A stretch of DNA of 64,000 bases from Phytophthora sp. 'mugwort' (taxonomy: Eukaryota; Oomycota; Peronosporomycetes; Peronosporales; Peronosporaceae), in NCBI GenBank assembly GCA_033558025.1, contig JAUCEF010000009.1:2356001-2420000 (forward strand), read 5' to 3'. The notes beneath the pieces are model-generated. The model searched no databases. It saw nothing but the letters and a program-made list of their open reading frames with translations, and was not told the origin of the DNA. The position numbers and the translations under genes were made by a program. Below are positions 1 to 10,872 of the stretch, piece by piece. How positions within the stretch are numbered: position 1 is the stretch's first letter; every line of letters begins with the position of its first letter.

Positions 1-777
1 GTCGGCAATGTTTACGTGAAGGCTGTCAATCTCGTCTACGAGCTCGGCGATACCTTCCATCACAGACTATAGCAACCGCAACATATTCGTTACTACAACC
101 CACCCAGAAATTCACACAGCAATTAGCCATGAGCTCACCAGCTTTAGGTCCGCAATGGGGATCGAGAGGTCCGTGTCGGTACCAGGCGTCAGGATCGTGC
201 CCAGTGAGCGCGATAAGTTGTTGTTGCGGCTCGAAGGCGGGCCCGACACGGGAGCCGCAGCGCTGCCATTAACTGCACCTGCTGACGACAGCTTGAGCGC
301 GTTCGAGTGCTCCTCGCGGATGATGTAGAGCACGCGACGCACCACGTTTCCTATAGCCAGTTCGTGCGCATGGGCCTTGGTGAGCATGTAGCCCAGCTGA
401 CGAATCTTCTCCAGAATTTCCCCGGCAGTTGACCACTCCACCGTCTCAAGCTGCATCACAGCAAGCAACACCCCGTCAGACCGTATACTATATTTGTATG
501 ATCGATATGAATACGAACCACTTTGCTCAGCACACTGGTGGTCATCTTTGCCGTTTCGTACGATCCACGCAGTTGTCTGCAGAGTGTGTACACGCACAAG
601 TGGATACAGTCATTTTCCGCGGGCTCTCCGGCGCCACGGACGCCACCGCAGCCTCTCATGTCGTGCATACACCAGTTCGAACCTGCGCTTAAGACTCATC
701 ACCAGCTCGTCCACGAGCTCGCGCACTGCGGGCCACTCGTCCAGCCACTCCTCAAGCTCCTTGGTTGGCGCCGCCAT
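1..777 (-). CDS. Translation initiation factor eIF2B subunit beta, 5' part (partial)
   Basis: eIF2B beta is a regulatory subunit of the GTP-exchange factor that recycles eIF2 in the cytosol. I see four exons: 777..683, 576..519, 450..139 and 66..1, continuing off the window. All introns are GT-AG (106, 68 and 72 nt), and two of the donors begin GTTCG. Joining them gives the family pattern: an LKRR-QLRGSYETAK segment, then W-x-A-x-E-I, then the hallmark 'GNVVRRVLYIIREE', then 'MEGIAELVDEID' in the last exon. A low-complexity Ser/Pro/Asn linker follows the RRVL motif. The start at 777 gives MAAPTKELEEWLDEW. The gene is divergent from the CCCH/YTH gene, with 147 bp between starts. The family call is strong; exon borders are inferred from reading frame. 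Confidence 0.85.
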
Positions 778-924
778 CGTCTTGTGTCGTCGAGATATTT
801 CACTTTGTGGGCCACCAGAGTGCGGAGCAACAAATAGTAGACCGCCCTCTATTCGAATCCACTTTTGCTGGTATAAAGTATACCATACTACGGTACTGTA
901 CACTCTCGAGTCAATCGCGGAGAC
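778..924. promoter_or_regulatory. Divergent promoter between eIF2B beta and CCCH-YTH gene
   Basis: Only 147 bp separate the two start codons, so both core promoters must lie here. I see no TATA box that clearly belongs to one gene. Pyrimidine-rich and CACTTT-type stretches could be oomycete initiators, but none is decisive. Confidence 0.4.
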
Positions 925-3267
925 ATGGTGCTAGGGTTGCTGCTGCGCGATGCAGAAGAGCGATGCCTGTCGTTCGACTTCGAGATGCTGCTGCCAGAGG
1001 ACGGAGACGACCGCATGGACGGCGGCGAGCACCGCAGTGGTGCCGTGGTGGGCGTAGGCGGCGCCACGTTCGGGCACCAGGCGGCAAAGAAAGATTTTAA
1101 GCGCGGTACGGTCGTGTGCCGCCACTGGCTCCGCGCGTTGTGCATGAAGGGCGACAACTGCGAGTTCCTGCACCAGTACGATATGTCCAAGATGCCCGAG
1201 TGCCGTTGGGGCATGGAGTGCCAGGTGCCCGAGTGTCCTTTCAGACACGTGCCGGACGAGGAGCGCGTCGAGTGCGCTTTTTACAAGCAGGGCTTCTGCT
1301 CGCATGGATCCAGCTGCCGTTACAGGCACATCAAGCTGGCCAGAGAGGAGTGCCCCGAGACAGCGGACTTTGCCCTGCAATCGAAAGTGGCTGATGAGGA
1401 GAACGTCAAGCGCAGAAAAGCCCAGCCAGTCAACGAGTTCTTCAAGATTGCCATTTGCAAGCACTGGGAGAAGATGGGCTCGTGTCCCTTTGGCGATGAG
1501 TGCCACTTCGCTCATGGAGATAAGGAACTTAGACCGTTTCCCAAGGGTGAGAAAGAGGAGAAGGAAGCAAGAGGAGGAAGACATGGGGGAGGACCTCATG
1601 ATCCCACAGGACCTGCTGGACTTAATGGTGGAGACCGACAACATCAAGGACCGCCGCCTGGCCCAAAGCTGCCAGACGACGGCAAGATGGCCAAATACTT
1701 CTTGGTGCAGTCGGCTAGTTATCTAAATCTGGCACACTCGGTCCACCATGGGCGCTGGGCAGTTCCTCCGGCTGTTCTGCAGCAGATTAAGATGGCATCT
1801 GAAACGTCGGACGAAGTCTTTTTGTTCTTTTCTGTGGGGCCTAGCAAACATTATCAGGGTGTCGCGCGTCTGGAGAACGGCGTGATGAACAATATTGATA
1901 CGTCGGTTGGAGAAGACCTGACGACGGGTATTGTGCCGTACGAGGCGGACGGGAAATCAGAATGGTCCGGCTCGTTTGGTATCGTGTGGCTTCGTATTTG
2001 CGAGTGTCCATGGGAGCGACTTACACAGTTTGAAAACAAGCAACTTGTCGTCCCTGAATGGTATGAAATGCTTGTATTTTATTGGGCAGTGGAAATATGT
2101 AGTGCTCATGTTGATTCTTACGTTTTGTTACTTCCTTAAAACAGTCCGAACGGCCACGAGCTGGACGCGGAAACGGGTCACGCCCTTGTACGTTTGCTGT
2201 TTAACCAACCGCAGATTCAGCTGCATTACCGATCTGTGGAGGATGAACCCAAGCTTCCAGGAGGCGCAGAAGAGCTCGCGACTCGGCGACGAGAGGCGGC
2301 GGAGAGCTTATTTAGTTGTCCAAGTGGGCCTGGATTTGGTGGACCCGCGCCAAGATGGAAAGCCACTCAGCCCGGATTCGTGTTCACGTGCACTACCCAG
2401 ACGATTGATGAGTGTTTTGGTCGTATGTTGTTTGGCCTCGCACGAGAACAGGAGGGGCTAGCACAGCAGCACGTGACTCCAGGCACTGCGCTGTTCCTAC
2501 TGAATCTGTCGGACCAGCACCTTTTGGGTATCTTCGAAGCTGTGTCACCTGCAATTGTGAATATGATGCCTGGTGCTTTTTGTCACGGACCGAATATGCC
2601 GTCGCCGTTCCCGGTTCAGGCACGTTTTGCGGTCATGCTGAATGCGCCAGCTCTGCCCATATCGGACCCGCAGATCAAGCAGGTTATTGGAGACAATGGA
2701 GTGGATGTTGGCCCGCTTTCGTTGCAAGTGACCCAGCAACTAGCAGATGTATTTGCTGAGCGCAGTGGGGCTGCGATCCCACCGAATGGACCTCCAATGG
2801 GTCCTGGAGGGCCTGATCGCTTTCGTGGCAAGGCAGGACCGGGTGGTCCTGGTAGTAGGTCCGGTCACGATGGACCGAAGGACCCTAATGAACCGGCATT
2901 CCTAGAGAAGCTCGTGGTGGGCATCGAAAACGACAACGACTTTGGAGTCACGCGCCGCATTATTGGTCCTGCGGGATCGAACATGAAACGAATTAGTGTA
3001 GAGGCCGGTGGAAATGCCAAGATTCGCGTTCGCGGCCGTGGCTCCGGGTCAAAGGAAGGCGGTCCGGAAGAGGTTGACGAACCGCTGATGATTTTGGTAT
3101 CTGCGGAGAACGAGCGCAGCTTCCGCATCGCGTGCTCACTTACGAGTGAGCTGCTTGCGGCTATTCACCGTGATTACCAAATATTCCAGCAACGCGGTCC
3201 ACCCCAGCATTTCCGCGGCGGCGGAGGTAACTACGGCCGGGGACCGCCAGGTCGTGGTCACCAGTAG
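925..3267 (+). CDS. CPSF30-like CCCH zinc-finger protein fused to YTH, DCD and KH domains
   Basis: Predicted nuclear mRNA 3'-end processing or m6A-reading protein of 752 aa from two exons (925..2060 and 2145..3267; intron GTATGA...ACAG, 84 nt). In order: four CCCH fingers at about residues 65-83, 93-108, 117-135 and 178-197 (for example C-x7-C-x5-C-x3-H in VECAFYKQGFCSHGSSCRYRH); a basic/acidic linker; a YTH domain from about 256 (KYFLVQSASYLNLAHS, aromatic-cage Trp in 'GRWAV') that is completed across the intron by 'PNGHELDAETG'; a DCD domain at about 445-560 ('FVFTCTTQTIDECFGRMLFG', 'LLGIFEAVSP'); and a KH domain at about 640-710 with 'RIIGPAGSNMKRI'. A Gly/Arg tail follows. Plant CPSF30-L also joins CCCH to YTH; adding DCD and KH in one chain is unusual. 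The intact frame across the splice supports one gene. Confidence 0.88.
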
Positions 3268-3447
3268 GGATTTAATGACGATTCGTCCCATGCATACGGC
3301 TTCTACGCGCCTGCTGGATGAATTCTTTTGTTTTGCAACAACTACGAAACAAACAGTAAACGTATACATCATCCATTTCCTGGCCCGTATTTCCATGTAC
3401 TCCAACTCTTTACGTTTGTCTTGCTATGCTATCATGATGCTTGTTGC

Positions 3448-4512
3448 TTACAAAACGCGCTTCGACGGGAGCACATTTGAGATAGACTGCGCGTACGACA
3501 TCAACCGCTTAACGGACGTAAGGTACTTGCGCTGGGACTCGTTGTTCATGACGTGTGCCTGCTTGTTCGAGTTAATCTTCTCACGGCCGGTACGTTCGTG
3601 GATACCCACCATGGTAACACCAATAGGCCAGGCTGCATTGCCAATGGCCAACTTGATGTAGGCGTCATTGGCCATCACGAACTCGCCCTGGCGGCAGAAC
3701 TTGACAATTTCCACGAGATTCGGCAGGATGTCTGACGGCACCTGTCGGTGCTTGCAGAGCTTGAACAGTGGCCGAATGTAGTCCTTGCATTGCTTCATGG
3801 TCTTAACCGCAATCTTGCCCTGCGCCGTACGCTTAACATGGTCTGGTCTGTTAGCCAAGTCCTTCTCCCACCTCTGCATCATGCCCTTAAAAAACCTGTA
3901 CACCATCTTGTCTGCATCTCTCTCGTCGTCCTCTTCGTCCGCATCCTCCTTCTTGTTTTTGCTCTTCCTGCCATCCTCCGCAGCATCCGCCGCCTCAAAC
4001 TCCTCGGCGTCTTCCGCCGCGTCGTCGGCTGTGTCCTTCTGGTCTCCCTGTACCCCTCCGTCTCCACCCACAAAGCGGTTGCGGATGTCATGGCCTGATC
4101 CGAGCTCCACTTCGTGCTTGGTAATAGCGTCGATCTCCACTCGGCGGAGCCGTGCCATGCAATCCTTCATGCCCTCGCCAAAAAGCGTGATGGGTTGACC
4201 CAGTTCTCGCAATCGTCGGCGCAGATCTGGCCATGGCAGTACGGCTTCGACCTCCTCTCCCTCATGCTCCTTGCTCTCAGAATATTCTGTGACTGCAACC
4301 TGCGTCTGCTGGCTCGTCCTAGAGCCTACCACCGTCGCCTTCTGGTCCAGCTTGCGCTTTTTGATCGGCGTCTCGTTGACCTTCTCCTCCTCTTCCAACA
4401 TTGAATCCACCTCGGCGCGGCGCAGATACTTCTCATTCTTGATGTGCTTCTTTTCCTGTACCACCGAGATCTCCCGTTTCTTGGCGGCCATCACCCGCAT
4501 CAATGCCTCCAT
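3448..4512 (-). CDS. PRP18: Pre-mRNA-splicing factor 18 (Prp18)
   Basis: Prp18 acts in the second catalytic step of splicing in the spliceosome. This is a single exon of 354 aa if read from the ATG at 4512 (MEALMRVMAAKKREI), which fits the family start better than the in-frame ATG at 4533. The N-terminal part has the PRP4-like motif (LPWPDLRRRLRELGQPITLF) at about 100-120. An acidic, low-complexity spacer follows (about 170-220). The C-terminal Prp18 helical domain starts near 'YRFFKGMMQRWEKDL' and includes 'DYIRPLFKLCKHRQVPSDIL', 'ANDAYIKLAIGNAAWPIGVT' and 'HVMNNESQRKYL'. The gene converges on the CCCH-YTH gene and diverges from Sec6. Confidence 0.93.
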   Translation of the reverse strand: MEALMRVMAAKKREISVVQEKKHIKNEKYLRRAEVDSMLEEEEKVNETPIKKRKLDQKATVVGSRTSQQTQVAVTEYSESKEHEGEEVEAVLPWPDLRRRLRELGQPITLFGEGMKDCMARLRRVEIDAITKHEVELGSGHDIRNRFVGGDGGVQGDQKDTADDAAEDAEEFEAADAAEDGRKSKNKKEDADEEDDERDADKMVYRFFKGMMQRWEKDLANRPDHVKRTAQGKIAVKTMKQCKDYIRPLFKLCKHRQVPSDILPNLVEIVKFCRQGEFVMANDAYIKLAIGNAAWPIGVTMVGIHERTGREKINSNKQAHVMNNESQRKYLTSVKRLMSYAQSISNVLPSKRVL

Positions 4513-4702
4513 GGTCGCCCTTTCACGTGTCAAAAACTATTTTCTCCGAATGCGTATATATTTACTTTTGCTTTTTATGTATACCACATACATGTGCTAC
4601 GTAACGATAACAGTTATATAAAGTCGCGGATCTTGAAGTGACCATCATTCATTTGTTTCTTACTTGTAGCGCGTTGAAGCGGCGACGAGTCCGCCACCGG
4701 AG

Positions 4703-7563
4703 ATGATGATGTCTCTACTAGAAAAGGAGGCGCGCGACCCGGTCGAGGTGTTACGCGTTAAGCTCAAGGACTCAACGTCTACGTCGCTGCTCAACTCGCA
4801 GCTGGTATGCGGCATTCATTAATTCCTCAAGTAGATTAAAAATCTTTACACAAATGAATAATAATTTAAAATAAAACCGCAATGCCATGCAGCTGCAAGA
4901 GATTAAGAGCGACTACATGGCTAAGCAGGACAGCACCAAGGGTCAGCTAGACGGCTTCGTGCAGGTCCAAGTGGACGAGATCGAGCGCGCCAGCACGTTG
5001 CTGGAGCTCGAGACACCCGTGAGGCAGATTGTTAAGAATCTGGACGACCTGGGGCACAACTGCCGCCGAATGAACGAGGAGCTCGGGGAGAAAAAAGTTT
5101 CTTCCTCCGGTGTCAGCATCGCTCGACGGAACTTGAAGGAGTTGGAGCATCAGATGGTGTTTTACGAGGAGTTACCCAAGAAGGTGCAAGAGCTGCAGGA
5201 TGCTCTTGACAGGGGGCTCCTGAGCTTCGTGGACGTCTACATCAAGTGGCAGGAGATTGATGACTGGAGGCAGAAGATGCTGTATGAGGTGGGAATTAAG
5301 GGTACGGAGCTAGAGGCGTCTCTGCATGGGCTAATATGTTATGGTGATATATTCTGTACAGTTGAGTGTTGCGGCGGTTGAAAAGAGAGACGAGCTCGGC
5401 AATAGGTATATCTTCCAGCTAGACGTACTTTTGCACTTCGTTTTAGAGCTGAAATTAAGGTTTTGTTGCTCGTTTTAGCAAAGCTCAAGCACGTATTATG
5501 GCGTCGATGGAATCCCGATTGAGCGCTATCGAGAGTGTACAGACTCGCATTTACGCTGAAGTGTGGGGGTGTTTGCATCACTGCGTGGAAATTGCGCAGT
5601 TTGGGAAACAACGACTCTTGGATGCATTTCAAGTTCTTGATCTGATGGAGACACGGCGTCAGCGCCGTACAGACTCAAAGAAGGAAGCATATCTGGACAA
5701 TCAACTGAAACATGTCACGGAGTTCAACACTTCGACTCAAGAAAGATGCAAGACCGAGATCACGACGTTCCTTACCAAGCGCATTGAAGGGATTTTCCGC
5801 GCTGCTGAAACAGAAGCCGAGGCTAGTAAGAAGGATTTGTTCACTCCGGTTCTTGAGGCAGCGACCCAGATGATGGTAGATCTGGAGATTGTTCAGTCTG
5901 AAGTGGCACCGTGTTTTCCCAGTGAGATTGACGTGGTTCAACTCTTCACGAGCACATACACCACACAACTTGAGGCCGAAATTACAAAACTCAGCGCGAG
6001 AACTGATGTCGGTATCGCGCAGCGCCTCCAGATCGTCCAGTGGATCGACTATTACAACACGGAAATCATCAAATACAAGCACTCGCGTGCATCGATCGTA
6101 ATGGCCCGAACTTCTCAGGAGCTCATGAAGGCCTACCTCGACGAGATTAAGGTTCAGATCCACACGTGGGTAACCAATATCTGGAAACGAGATGAAGAGT
6201 GTGTTGTTGGGCCACAGGGAGAGCTGCAGTCAACTCGTCCCAACGACATTGTGAATATTCTGAAATCGCAGATCTCCATCGCACAGGAATGGCTGAGCGG
6301 GCGGCTGGTGGGGTGCGTCGTAGCGACTTGCCTGCAAGTTCTCATGGAAGAGTTAAAGATTCGGTACGACAGTATCGCTGGTAAACTTGAAACAGTGGAC
6401 GCAGAAACGCTGTGCTCGTTTATTAACGACACTGAGATTCTCCAGGTACCGTCCTGTTTTCACCTTTGGGAGAGAAGACGACTCTAACCTTTTGTTTCTT
6501 TCTCGTTAAGGCTAAATGTCCAGAGTTGGTCGAGGAGATATCTTTCGCTGAAACCGATTCAGAAGAGAAAGAAGCCTTTGACACGTTCATGGGGGACAGT
6601 TTGGATACTACTTCAACTGACATCGTCGCCTTCGCAACGAACGCTTGTGACCTGATAGTGAGCAAGATTTTTCACGAGGTGGAGCAGGTACGAGAAAATA
6701 ACTAACCTTGTGGGCCACTGCATTGTTCTTTGTTGGTGTTTGATTGTATTCTCACGTATTTTCCGTGTAGGACACAACGAAATTATGGTTTTCAAAGAAA
6801 TGGGACGACGGCACTCCTGTGGTAGAGACGCTGTTGGCCACCCTCGACGATTACTACCGTGACTTGAAGAATTGGATCTACGGGTCTTTCTTCTTCTCCA
6901 AAGTCGTTCGTCAATGTCTGAATCAGTGCGTAAAGGAGTATTGTGCGAGATTGCTTCAGCGGACCCATTCCTTTTCAAACCCACCAAACACAGCAGCTAC
7001 CGTCGACAATGATTTGCAGGTATGAGAACATTGAGCGCTATGTGGTCATTCATTGGGCTCTTCCACTTCATGCTAACACTCGTTCTCTCTACCTTACATA
7101 ACAGAACTTTGTCGAGTTTTTCAGCAAGTATAGTGCTGATCTCCGACGTACCGGGATTCGCAGCGAGGAGGACATAAAAAAAGAGTTCACCTCATTGCAA
7201 GTGATCAGCTGTACATTACGAGGAGAGGCTCTCACAGATTCCAATCAACAAGAAACAGGCGATGTACTCCGTCATGTTGTCAAATTGATCAAAACCACTT
7301 CGACTCAAGATGCCTCGGGAAACAAGTTGAAAGAAAAACCGATGAAGGAGGGAAGCGTGAAGAAGAAGCGGTTTGGTGCCATCTCTAAAGGCAAAAAGAG
7401 TAAGTCGAAGTCAGAAAAGGATAAGACCAATCCCGACAAAATAGGTACCCAGGAGGCTGGAAAAGAGTCGACCTCACGCGCGAGCTCCTTTACGCAGGAA
7501 GACGAAGACGGCGATAGTTTTACCGTGCAAAAGCTCGACATGGCGGCGTTTTTGGGCAACTAA
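4703..7563 (+). CDS. SEC6: Exocyst complex component Sec6 (EXOC3)
   Basis: Core exocyst subunit that tethers secretory vesicles to the plasma membrane. Six exons fit the reading frame: 4703..4804, 4893..5301, about 5484..6445, 6511..6687, 6771..7019 and 7105..7563, with GT-AG introns of 65-183 nt. The exon 2/3 join is the least certain, with several candidate acceptors between 5479 and 5490. The N-terminus is a coiled coil with 'EIKSDYMAKQDSTKGQLDGF'. The middle shows the Sec6 signature 'QRLQIVQWIDYYNTEIIKY' and 'WVTNIWKRDEE'. The C-terminal helical bundle has 'KNWIYGSFFFSKVVRQCLNQ' followed by 'EFFSKYSADLRRTGIRSEED'. A Lys/Ser-rich tail after about residue 730 is longer than in animal or yeast Sec6. 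Confidence 0.85.
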
Positions 7564-7645
7564 GCGCTGAAAAGAGGTTCGTACATTGTATTGTTGTTAT
7601 CACTCTGTTGCTTTATCCTTTCAGCGAACCCAACTTTCTTCGGTT

Positions 7646-8872
7646 TTATAGTTTTTGCAGCCTCAGCTCCAGCTGCAAGTACAATTCCTTTTCCGTAAAG
7701 AGATGAATGCGTTTGCGCTTCGGGTCCATCGGCTTCTGGTAGAGTTCCAGGACGGCAGGTCCATCTTTGATCTCATCCATCTCGAGTAGCGCCCAGCAAC
7801 GGCAACTCTTTTTGCGCTTCTTAGCTTTGTAGTGAAAGAACTCGAAGGTGATAGCAGCCCCATCTGAAATTGCACACGAAAATGATCGTCAGCCATGTCC
7901 TCGATGGACAGTCAGGAGGGAAGGTAAACTTACGGTCTTCCATCTTCCGCAAGTTGGTGGCAAGCTGAATGCTGGCATTGAACGTCACATGGAGACATTC
8001 ATTACATGTCCCCACACCTGTCTCTCGAGTCTCTTCCATCGCTTTGCCGCTGTAGTCTAACCACACGTCAAACCTCGTGAGTTGATCACTTTTCTATTAT
8101 ATAGAGATACTTACAGAACTTACCGAAGACAGAGACAGCCACGGTCGGGTTAACGTACACGTCAGCATCCTTCAGGCCAATTTTGGTGATACGGATATCC
8201 AGGTACGTAGCTCCAGGAGACCGCATCACTTGTGCCTGTGTAGTCACGTTCACAAGTTCAGCTGCAGCACTTTCGTCGATGTCGACATCTTCATCAAGCT
8301 TTTTCGACTTGTCAATTGATCCGCGAGTCTTCGATCGCATCGCTCGACCGACGTCAAGCGGGAACACCTCCGGTTCATCAGACAGCGCTCCACGAAGAGC
8401 TACACAGAAGAGTAAAGGACCATTCAGTTGAGGAATCTCTACTTTGCAAGGTCTTCATACCGTCCAGAACATCTTCCATGTCTTCCTTTGTAGGCTTCCG
8501 TTGGCCATCGACAGAGCTCAGACACTTTGCTCGCATCTCCAGAGCCACACTGACTTTGTCAATAACTCCCTGCAGGTAAGAAAAAAAGTCTCCGTCAACC
8601 TTTCACCCAAAAGAAACTCACATACGCATCTCAACTCTTGCCTTTTGTGCCTCAGTGAGGAATTTACAAGCTGGCAGAGCTTTCGTGATCCGACCTGCGA
8701 GTCTACAAATGAGAGAGATCCAAGTAAACAGCAAACCCCTCAACAACATCTTCACCTCAACAAACCGTTCGTAGGCTTCAACGGCTTCAAGCACTTGGCC
8801 CCACGCATCAGTCTCCACTGCCTGCTGCAAACTCTTGCACCAGGCCGCGTGCAGCTTCACGACGTTCTCCAT
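7646..8872 (-). CDS. AIDA-like C2-domain protein
   Basis: Resembles axin-interactor, dorsalization-associated protein (AIDA), whose C-terminal C2-like domain binds membranes. Exons read 8872..8766, 8702..about 8643, 8569..8461, 8399..8124, 8073..7934 and 7863..7646. The N-terminal helical domain has 'DAWGQVLEAVEAYERLAGRI'. The C2 part has 'GATYLDIRITKIGLKDADVY', then 'GAAITFEFFHYKAKKRKKSC', 'LLEMDEIKDGPAVLELYQKP' and 'LFTEKELYLQLEL'. These match the family motif order to the end. The join between exons 4 and 5 does not resolve cleanly: the best donor and acceptor differ by one base in phase, so one border is wrong or there is a small lesion. Start chosen at 8872, giving MENVVKLHAAW. Confidence 0.78.
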
Positions 8873-9015
8873 TTGTTTTCCAACTGGTCGCGACGCCTTG
8901 TGCCAAAAACCGTTATGTCGGATAACTTTCTCAAAACTCCCATGAATTTCTTTACTAAGTTTTTACATTTCGTACGTAGCTTACAACGCTAGTGATGTTG
9001 ATAACAGTTTCTATC

Positions 9016-10872
9016 TCAAGGCGAGACGCGCTTGGCAAGTTGACGGTGCAAGCGCATCCACCGAGCGTGCAATAGCTGTTTGCGTAGGTCTTGTTCGGGT
9101 AAAACATGCAGCAAGAAATCCACCAGGTAGCTGGCACCTTCGAGTCCGAACGCCACTTCGAGATATTGCATAAAGAAGCGTGCGGTGGTGCGGCCTTTGC
9201 CAAATTGGCGAGCCTGTCGCTGAAAGAGATAGAACAAGTTGGGGTTGTGCTGGCAATCGTCCCAGACGGCATCCAAAATGGCTGCATTGAGTGAGTCCGC
9301 CACGTCGAAATCAAACGCTAACGCGAACGCATCAGCACCACTTGAAAGAGTTCGCTCGATCTCCGCCATGAAGCGTCGATCCATCTCATCCACGCCCTGC
9401 CACATCCGTCTCCGCTGTCGCTCGGTCAATAGTAATTCTTCTTCGCTTTCCAGGTCTGGTCTGATTCCTGGCACGATACGTTCACGCTCGGCCAGCAAGT
9501 AGAACCCGTTGACACACACAAGAGTGGGAAGAATGTAACCACATGTCATAGGAATGCGACCTCCCTTGCGGATAGCTCGCAGACCAGCAAGTGGCAAGAT
9601 CTGCTGCTCTGAGCCTTCGTGATCGTTCGTAATCAGCAGGATAGACAGATCCAGCATCGTGGCCAACAACACAAGCTCTACTGCGCCCACCCGGAGTTGT
9701 CGTCGAGACTTGAATTCGTGCAGTCTCTTCTTCATGTCCACTGCAGCCGTACGGAAATGTCGTTCCAGTGTATGCACATGAAGCAGTCCATAATTCGCCA
9801 GAGTCTGACGCAGAAGCTCCACCCCAACAGATAACTGTAAGTGGTCGTTCGCAAGAGCGTCCGAAGCTTCCCGTGCCGACGTTCCATTCTCCATTGCTGT
9901 CTCTATTGAGTTCTCATTCGTGGTGGGAAATCCAGCGAGTGCATCATACAAACGCTTGTCCAAGTCGTTGAGTTGCTGCAACTTATACAGCACGCAATAC
10001 AGCGCTGTGAGGGCTCCTTCGGGGGGTGCATACGCTTGCTTAAAGCCACGAAGACGCAACATCCGCATCATTTTGTTGTGCGTGACGCGGAAAGGTGAGA
10101 CGCGACAAGCACACTCGTACTTGGTGCACATGGCTAGATTCCTAGCCTTGTCATCTGCTAAATTGGCCTGTAGTTCGTCCAGTCTGGCGTCGTCACTGCG
10201 TCGCTCCTGCATCCTCCTGGAGCGTCTCCGTGGTCTGATCAATTGCTCGGCGCTATCTCTGTCCTCAAACTCCTGTTCAAACTCGATCCCTGCCAGTGCG
10301 CTGTATTCACTGCTGTCCACTGTCTCGTCCCCTCTTCCCTTTGCGTCTTCGTCTCTATCTCTGTAGTCCAAACATAAGACGCAGCTCTCAAACTGATTGG
10401 GCAGCTCTGTCACCTCGGCGGTGCCCAAGGCCGCATCAAAGTTGCAGAAGCACCGCAGCACCAGCGGCGCGCGTGGGTCCAGGAACCTCGTGAGTCTCAA
10501 GTGTGGACTGCTCAGGAGCCGCTCCAAGTAGTCGTTGAGCTCAGCACAGCGCTTGGCCAGGAACTTTGCGCTGCGATGTCGTTGTAGCCATGTACGTCGT
10601 CGATGAGGAGCCGGCGGTGCCAGCAGCTTCATATCTTGTGGAAACGCGTGCCGCAGCTGTGCGTCCAGTCCCTGGAACTCATGGAAACTGCGGAATATCC
10701 GCCAAGAGGCTTGCAACTGTGTGCCACCGTGTCGGACACTGCGGAAAACCACGCGTGTGGACAGTAGGAACTCCGGCTGTGTCATAAGTGAACTGTCGAA
10801 CTGAGACCCGTCGACTCGCACCCGCACCTGGAGAATTGCAGTCACGTCGCGCACTGCGAGACGCATTGACAA
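9016..10872 (-). CDS. PX-domain protein with OTU-like central region
   Basis: One uninterrupted reading frame of 618 aa. Residues about 45-145 fit a PX (phosphoinositide-binding) domain: 'SWRIFRSFHEFQGLDAQLRH', a proline loop 'KLLAPPAPHRRRTW', then 'CAELNDYLERLLSSPHL'. The middle (about 290-480) has 'GALTALYCVLYKLQQL' and 'VGAVELVLLATMLDLSILLI', an order loosely like an OTU peptidase, but I cannot see a catalytic Cys in the expected D-G-x-C-L-F motif, so a protease role is not claimed. An acidic/Arg-rich stretch links the two. The likely role is in endosomal or membrane trafficking, by inference from the PX domain only. Confidence 0.7.
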   Translation of the reverse strand: MSMRLAVRDVTAILQVRVRVDGSQFDSSLMTQPEFLLSTRVVFRSVRHGGTQLQASWRIFRSFHEFQGLDAQLRHAFPQDMKLLAPPAPHRRRTWLQRHRSAKFLAKRCAELNDYLERLLSSPHLRLTRFLDPRAPLVLRCFCNFDAALGTAEVTELPNQFESCVLCLDYRDRDEDAKGRGDETVDSSEYSALAGIEFEQEFEDRDSAEQLIRPRRRSRRMQERRSDDARLDELQANLADDKARNLAMCTKYECACRVSPFRVTHNKMMRMLRLRGFKQAYAPPEGALTALYCVLYKLQQLNDLDKRLYDALAGFPTTNENSIETAMENGTSAREASDALANDHLQLSVGVELLRQTLANYGLLHVHTLERHFRTAAVDMKKRLHEFKSRRQLRVGAVELVLLATMLDLSILLITNDHEGSEQQILPLAGLRAIRKGGRIPMTCGYILPTLVCVNGFYLLAERERIVPGIRPDLESEEELLLTERQRRRMWQGVDEMDRRFMAEIERTLSSGADAFALAFDFDVADSLNAAILDAVWDDCQHNPNLFYLFQRQARQFGKGRTTARFFMQYLEVAFGLEGASYLVDFLLHVLPEQDLRKQLLHARWMRLHRQLAKRVSP

